Shown here piece after piece: positions 6,760 to 9,146 of a stretch of DNA of 9,146 bases. The translations under genes were made by a program, and so were the position numbers. Source of the stretch: JBGPIT01 sp041485125 (GTDB taxonomy: Bacteria; Desulfobacterota; Binatia; UTPRO1); assembly GCA_041485125.1 (NCBI GenBank), contig JBGPIT010000200.1, positions 1-9,146 on the forward strand, in the 5' to 3' direction. The notes under the pieces are model-generated. The model had not been told where the DNA came from. It worked only from the letters and a program-made list of their open reading frames with translations, and searched no databases. Positions within the stretch are counted from its first letter, which is position 1. Each line of letters begins with the position of its first letter.

Positions 6760-8970
6760 ATGCTGATGTCGCCCGTACGACTCGTTGCCCTCGCGCTCGT
6801 CGCCGCCGGCGTGATGCCGGCCGCGATCTCTTCCGCCACGACGTACACCGTCGCCGCGTCCGGTGCCGACTTCGCGACGATCCAGGCCGCGCTCGACGTC
6901 GCGGTCGCCGGTGACACCATCCAGGTGCGGCAGAAGCCGACCCCGTACTTCGAGAAGATCGCATTTCCGCGCAGCGGCAACGCCGGCACGGGCTTCATCA
7001 CGCTCGAAGCGTACCCGGGCGAGAGCCCGGTGATCGACGGCACCGGCGTCGCCGGCGCGAACATCGTTCTCATCGACTCGCGCAGCTACGTGAAGCTCAT
7101 CGGCTTCGAGCTCCGCAACGACCTCGGCGTCAATGACGGCTCGGGCGTCCGCATCCTCGGGTCGGGCTCGCACATCGAGATCCGCAACAATCACATCCAC
7201 GACATTCGCGACCGGAACGCGATGGGGATCACGGTCTATGCGACGGCGCCGGCGCCGATCTCGCAGCTCGTCATCGACGGCAACGAGATCTACGACTGCG
7301 AGCCGGCGCCGAGCGAGGCGCTGACGCTGAACGGCAACGTCACCGACTTCGCGGTGACGAACAACCTCGTCCACGACGTCGACAACATCGGCATCGACTT
7401 CATCGGCGGCGAGACCGACATCCAGCCCGACCCGACCAAGGTCGCCCGCAACGGCGTCGTGCGCGGCAATCACGTCGCGCGGGTGCGCTCGAGCTACGGC
7501 GGCGGCTTCGCGGGCGGGATCTACGTCGACGGCGGCAAGGACATCGTGATCGAGAACAACGTCGTCACGGAGTCGGACCTCGGCCTCGAGATCGGCGCCG
7601 AGAACTCCGGCATCGTGACCAGCGGGATCACGGTGCGGAACAACGTCCTCTACGCCAACGACAAGGCCGGTCTGGTCTTCGGCGGCTTCGCGGCGAACGT
7701 CGGACGGGTGCGCGACAGCAGCTTCCACAACAACACCGTGTACGGCAACGACACGCTCGGTGCGGGCTTCGGCGAGCTCTGGATCCAGTACGCCGAGAGC
7801 AACACGATCGAGAACAATCTCTTCTTCGCCGCCGTCCAGCCGCGCCTGCTCACCTCCGACGCGGGCAACGTCGACAACACGCTCGACTACAACCTCTGGT
7901 ACGCGGCGGTCGGCGCGGGTGCGGCGGAGTTCCTGTGGAACGGCACGCTGCACACCGGCTTCGGCGCCTACCAGGGTGCGACCGGCGCGGACAGCCACTC
8001 GGCGTTCGCCGATCCGCTGCTGGTGAACGCCGGCGCCGCCGACTTCCACCTGATGCCAGGCTCACCGGCGATCAACGCCGGCAATCCATCGTTCGTCCCC
8101 GCGCCCGGCGAGACCGACCTCGACGGCGCGCCGCGCGTCAGCGGTCCGCGCGTCGACGCCGGCGCCGACGAGGCCACGATCTGCGGCAACATGATCGTCG
8201 AGCCCGGCGAAGGGTGCGACGACGGCAACCTCGTTGACGGCGACGGCTGCGACTCGAACTGTACGCCGACCGGCTGCGGCAACGGCATAGTGACTGCCGG
8301 CGAGGACTGCGATGACGGCAACCTCGCCGCGGGCGATTGCTGCGGCTCGACGTGTCAGGTCGAGCCCGACGGCTCCGCGTGCAACGACGGTGACGCGTGC
8401 TCGACGCTCGACAGCTGCGCGAGCGGCATCTGCGCCGGCTCGGAGACCCCGCGCGTCGGCTGCCGGGGCGCGCTCGCGAGCGCGCTGCAGATGGTGAACG
8501 GAGCGATCCCCGCCAAGAGCAAGCTCCTGTGGAAGTGGAAGAAGGGCGCGGCGACGACGCTCGGCGAGCTCGGCAATCCGATCGGCGGCGCGACCGGCTA
8601 TCACCTCTGCCTCTACGACCTCTCCGGTCCCTTCTCGACGCTCGCCGTGCGTGCCGCGATTCCCGCCGGCGGGCTCTGTCACGGCAAGCCGTGCTGGAGC
8701 GCGGCCGGGTCGTCCGGCCTCGGCTATCGCGACCGCGACGCGAGCCCCGACGGCATCACGAGCGTCGCGCTCAAGGCCGGCGCCACCGGCAAGACGATGA
8801 TCACGCTGAAAGGGAAGGGCGCCTTTCTTCCCGCGCTGCCCCTGCCGCTGGCGCAGGATCCGACGGTCACGGTCCAGCTCTCGAACGACGCGGGCGTCTG
8901 CTGGGAGAGCGTCTTCAACGCGCCCGCGACGCGCAACGACGCCGCCCAGTTCAAAGACGTCGTGAAGTAG
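6760..8970 (+). CDS. Secreted right-handed parallel beta-helix protein with cysteine-rich repeats and an unassigned C-terminal domain
   Basis: The product is a 736-residue exported protein. ATG at 6760 (or 6766) is chosen because it places a signal peptide first: Arg7, a hydrophobic stretch to about residue 22, and probable cleavage after Ser-Ser-Ala26. Residues 28 to about 415 form a beta-helix. They open with a cap-like strand pattern (YTVAASGADFATIQAALDVA) and then repeat rungs such as IEIRNNHIHDI, LVIDGNEIYD, FAVTNNLVHDV, IVIENNVVTES and ITVRNNVLYAN. Residues 415-470 (ADPLLVN, FHLMPGSPAINAG, DLDGAPRV) match what I know as the choice-of-anchor Q region. Two Myxococcus-type cysteine-rich repeats follow (475-501, 506-532), then a CNDGDAC/SGICAG module (541-560). 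Residues 586-736 are a further compact domain with Cys617, 640, 645 and 714. No catalytic residues can be assigned with confidence; it may be a surface polysaccharide-binding or -cleaving protein, or structural. No strong Shine-Dalgarno is visible. Confidence 0.9.
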   Translation: MLMSPVRLVALALVAAGVMPAAISSATTYTVAASGADFATIQAALDVAVAGDTIQVRQKPTPYFEKIAFPRSGNAGTGFITLEAYPGESPVIDGTGVAGANIVLIDSRSYVKLIGFELRNDLGVNDGSGVRILGSGSHIEIRNNHIHDIRDRNAMGITVYATAPAPISQLVIDGNEIYDCEPAPSEALTLNGNVTDFAVTNNLVHDVDNIGIDFIGGETDIQPDPTKVARNGVVRGNHVARVRSSYGGGFAGGIYVDGGKDIVIENNVVTESDLGLEIGAENSGIVTSGITVRNNVLYANDKAGLVFGGFAANVGRVRDSSFHNNTVYGNDTLGAGFGELWIQYAESNTIENNLFFAAVQPRLLTSDAGNVDNTLDYNLWYAAVGAGAAEFLWNGTLHTGFGAYQGATGADSHSAFADPLLVNAGAADFHLMPGSPAINAGNPSFVPAPGETDLDGAPRVSGPRVDAGADEATICGNMIVEPGEGCDDGNLVDGDGCDSNCTPTGCGNGIVTAGEDCDDGNLAAGDCCGSTCQVEPDGSACNDGDACSTLDSCASGICAGSETPRVGCRGALASALQMVNGAIPAKSKLLWKWKKGAATTLGELGNPIGGATGYHLCLYDLSGPFSTLAVRAAIPAGGLCHGKPCWSAAGSSGLGYRDRDASPDGITSVALKAGATGKTMITLKGKGAFLPALPLPLAQDPTVTVQLSNDAGVCWESVFNAPATRNDAAQFKDVVK
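8182..8355 (+). repeat. Two DUF4215-type cysteine-rich repeat units within the beta-helix gene
   Basis: Each unit is 27 codons, at 8182-8262 and 8275-8355, with pattern CGNxIVxxGExCDDGNxxxGDxCxxxC. The units are separated by four codons that encode TPTG. The second unit reads GDCCGSTC, where the first reads GDGCDSNC. This adds one cysteine and makes an odd number in that unit. Such repeats are common in exported proteins of Myxococcota and related lineages and probably form disulfides outside the cytoplasm. Confidence 0.85.
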
Positions 8971-9013
8971 ACGCCGGCGCCGCGAGCGTCACGTGTGGCG
9001 TTGCCGCGGAGCC

Positions 9014-9037
9014 GATGCGGATGCCGATGCCGATGAC
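9014..9037. repeat. Hexamer tandem repeat downstream of the beta-helix gene
   Basis: Four hexamers lie in a row: GATGCG, GATGCC, GATGCC and GATGAC. They sit 43 bases after the beta-helix stop codon, in DNA with no convincing reading frame. The unit differs in sequence from the other short intergenic hexamer arrays in the window but has the same period. Confidence 0.6.
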
Positions 9038-9047
9038 GGCGGCGCGA

Positions 9048-9146
9048 CTATTCCGCGGCGCCGTTGCGAGCGCCGCGGAAGCCGGTTGCAGCGAGAAACG
9101 CGCGCGCCAGGGTCGGGACGACACGCGGGCGGAGCAGGCGTGCATC
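9048..9146 (-). CDS. Possible C-terminus of a minus-strand gene cut by the right edge
   Basis: Reading from the right edge on the minus strand gives 32 codons and then TAG (9048-9050). The peptide begins DARLLRPRVVPTLARAFLAA and ends GARNGAAE. Its mix of hydrophobic and charged residues looks more protein-like than the other two minus frames, which are Ser/Ala/Arg-rich. Third positions are mostly G or C, but that holds for a competing frame as well. No family is recognised. The gene would be convergent with the beta-helix gene, leaving 77 bp between stop codons. Confidence 0.3.
   Translation of the reverse strand, partial: DARLLRPRVVPTLARAFLAATGFRGARNGAAE
9051..9080. terminator. Perfect 11-bp-stem hairpin, possible terminator without a T tract
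   Basis: TTCCGCGGCGC (9051-9061) and GCGCCGCGGAA (9070-9080) are exact reverse complements around an 8-base loop. This is the longest perfect inverted repeat I found in the window. It lies 80 bases after the beta-helix stop codon, where a transcript end is expected. No T run follows on either strand, so it is not a classical intrinsic terminator. It also overlaps the possible minus-strand gene end at 9048-9146. Confidence 0.45.

Noticed and set aside
3786..7073. A minus-strand open frame of over 1,000 codons spanning the argJ end, the MFS gene, the epimerase gene and the start of the beta-helix gene
   Set aside because: It is Arg/Asp/Ala-rich, low in complexity, crosses several intergenic gaps and lies out of frame with clearly recognisable genes. 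This is the usual by-product of stop-poor GC-rich DNA.
8951..9145. Minus-strand frame of 64 codons at the right edge
   Set aside because: It runs through the hexamer array (reading IGIGIRIG) and overlaps the end of the beta-helix gene. The neighbouring minus frame ending at 9048 looks more protein-like, though neither is certain.

Overview
The window is a very GC-rich bacterial segment, judged by eye, with strong G/C preference at third codon positions. It carries five complete protein genes, one gene cut by the left edge (secA), and a possible gene end cut by the right edge. No RNA gene, insertion sequence, integrase, CRISPR array or phage gene was seen. The best lineage hint is the secreted protein at 6760-8970. 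It combines a parallel beta-helix, Myxococcus-type cysteine-rich repeats and a C-terminal domain that I associate from memory with Candidatus Binatia (Binatota) and other former deltaproteobacteria. That placement is an inference and would need a search to settle.

Layout: (1) 1-1812 (+), the C-terminal two thirds of the Sec translocase ATPase SecA, ending in the zinc-binding SEC-C tail. (2) 1840-2703 (-), a short-chain dehydrogenase of the retinol-dehydrogenase-like group, convergent with secA. (3) 2863-4068 (+), ArgJ of arginine biosynthesis. (4) 4046-5482 (-), a DHA2-like MFS permease whose 3' end overlaps argJ tail-to-tail by 23 bp. (5) 5580-6587 (+), an extended-SDR sugar epimerase/reductase resembling HpnA and dihydroflavonol reductases, head-to-head with the MFS gene. 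(6) 6588-6759, a non-coding stretch with a palindrome, three 13-bp tandem repeats and an inverted repeat. (7) 6760-8970 (+), the exported beta-helix protein. (8) 8971-9146, a hexamer repeat, a perfect 11-bp-stem hairpin and a possible C-terminus of a minus-strand gene.

The genes alternate in strand (+,-,+,-,+,+), so there is no multi-gene operon and no evident shared pathway. secA and argJ are housekeeping genes; the SDR, the MFS permease and the epimerase are single-gene units of unknown substrate. The parts that stand out are the exported protein, with a C-terminal domain I cannot assign, and the structured region in front of it. I found no convincing evidence of a new multi-gene system.
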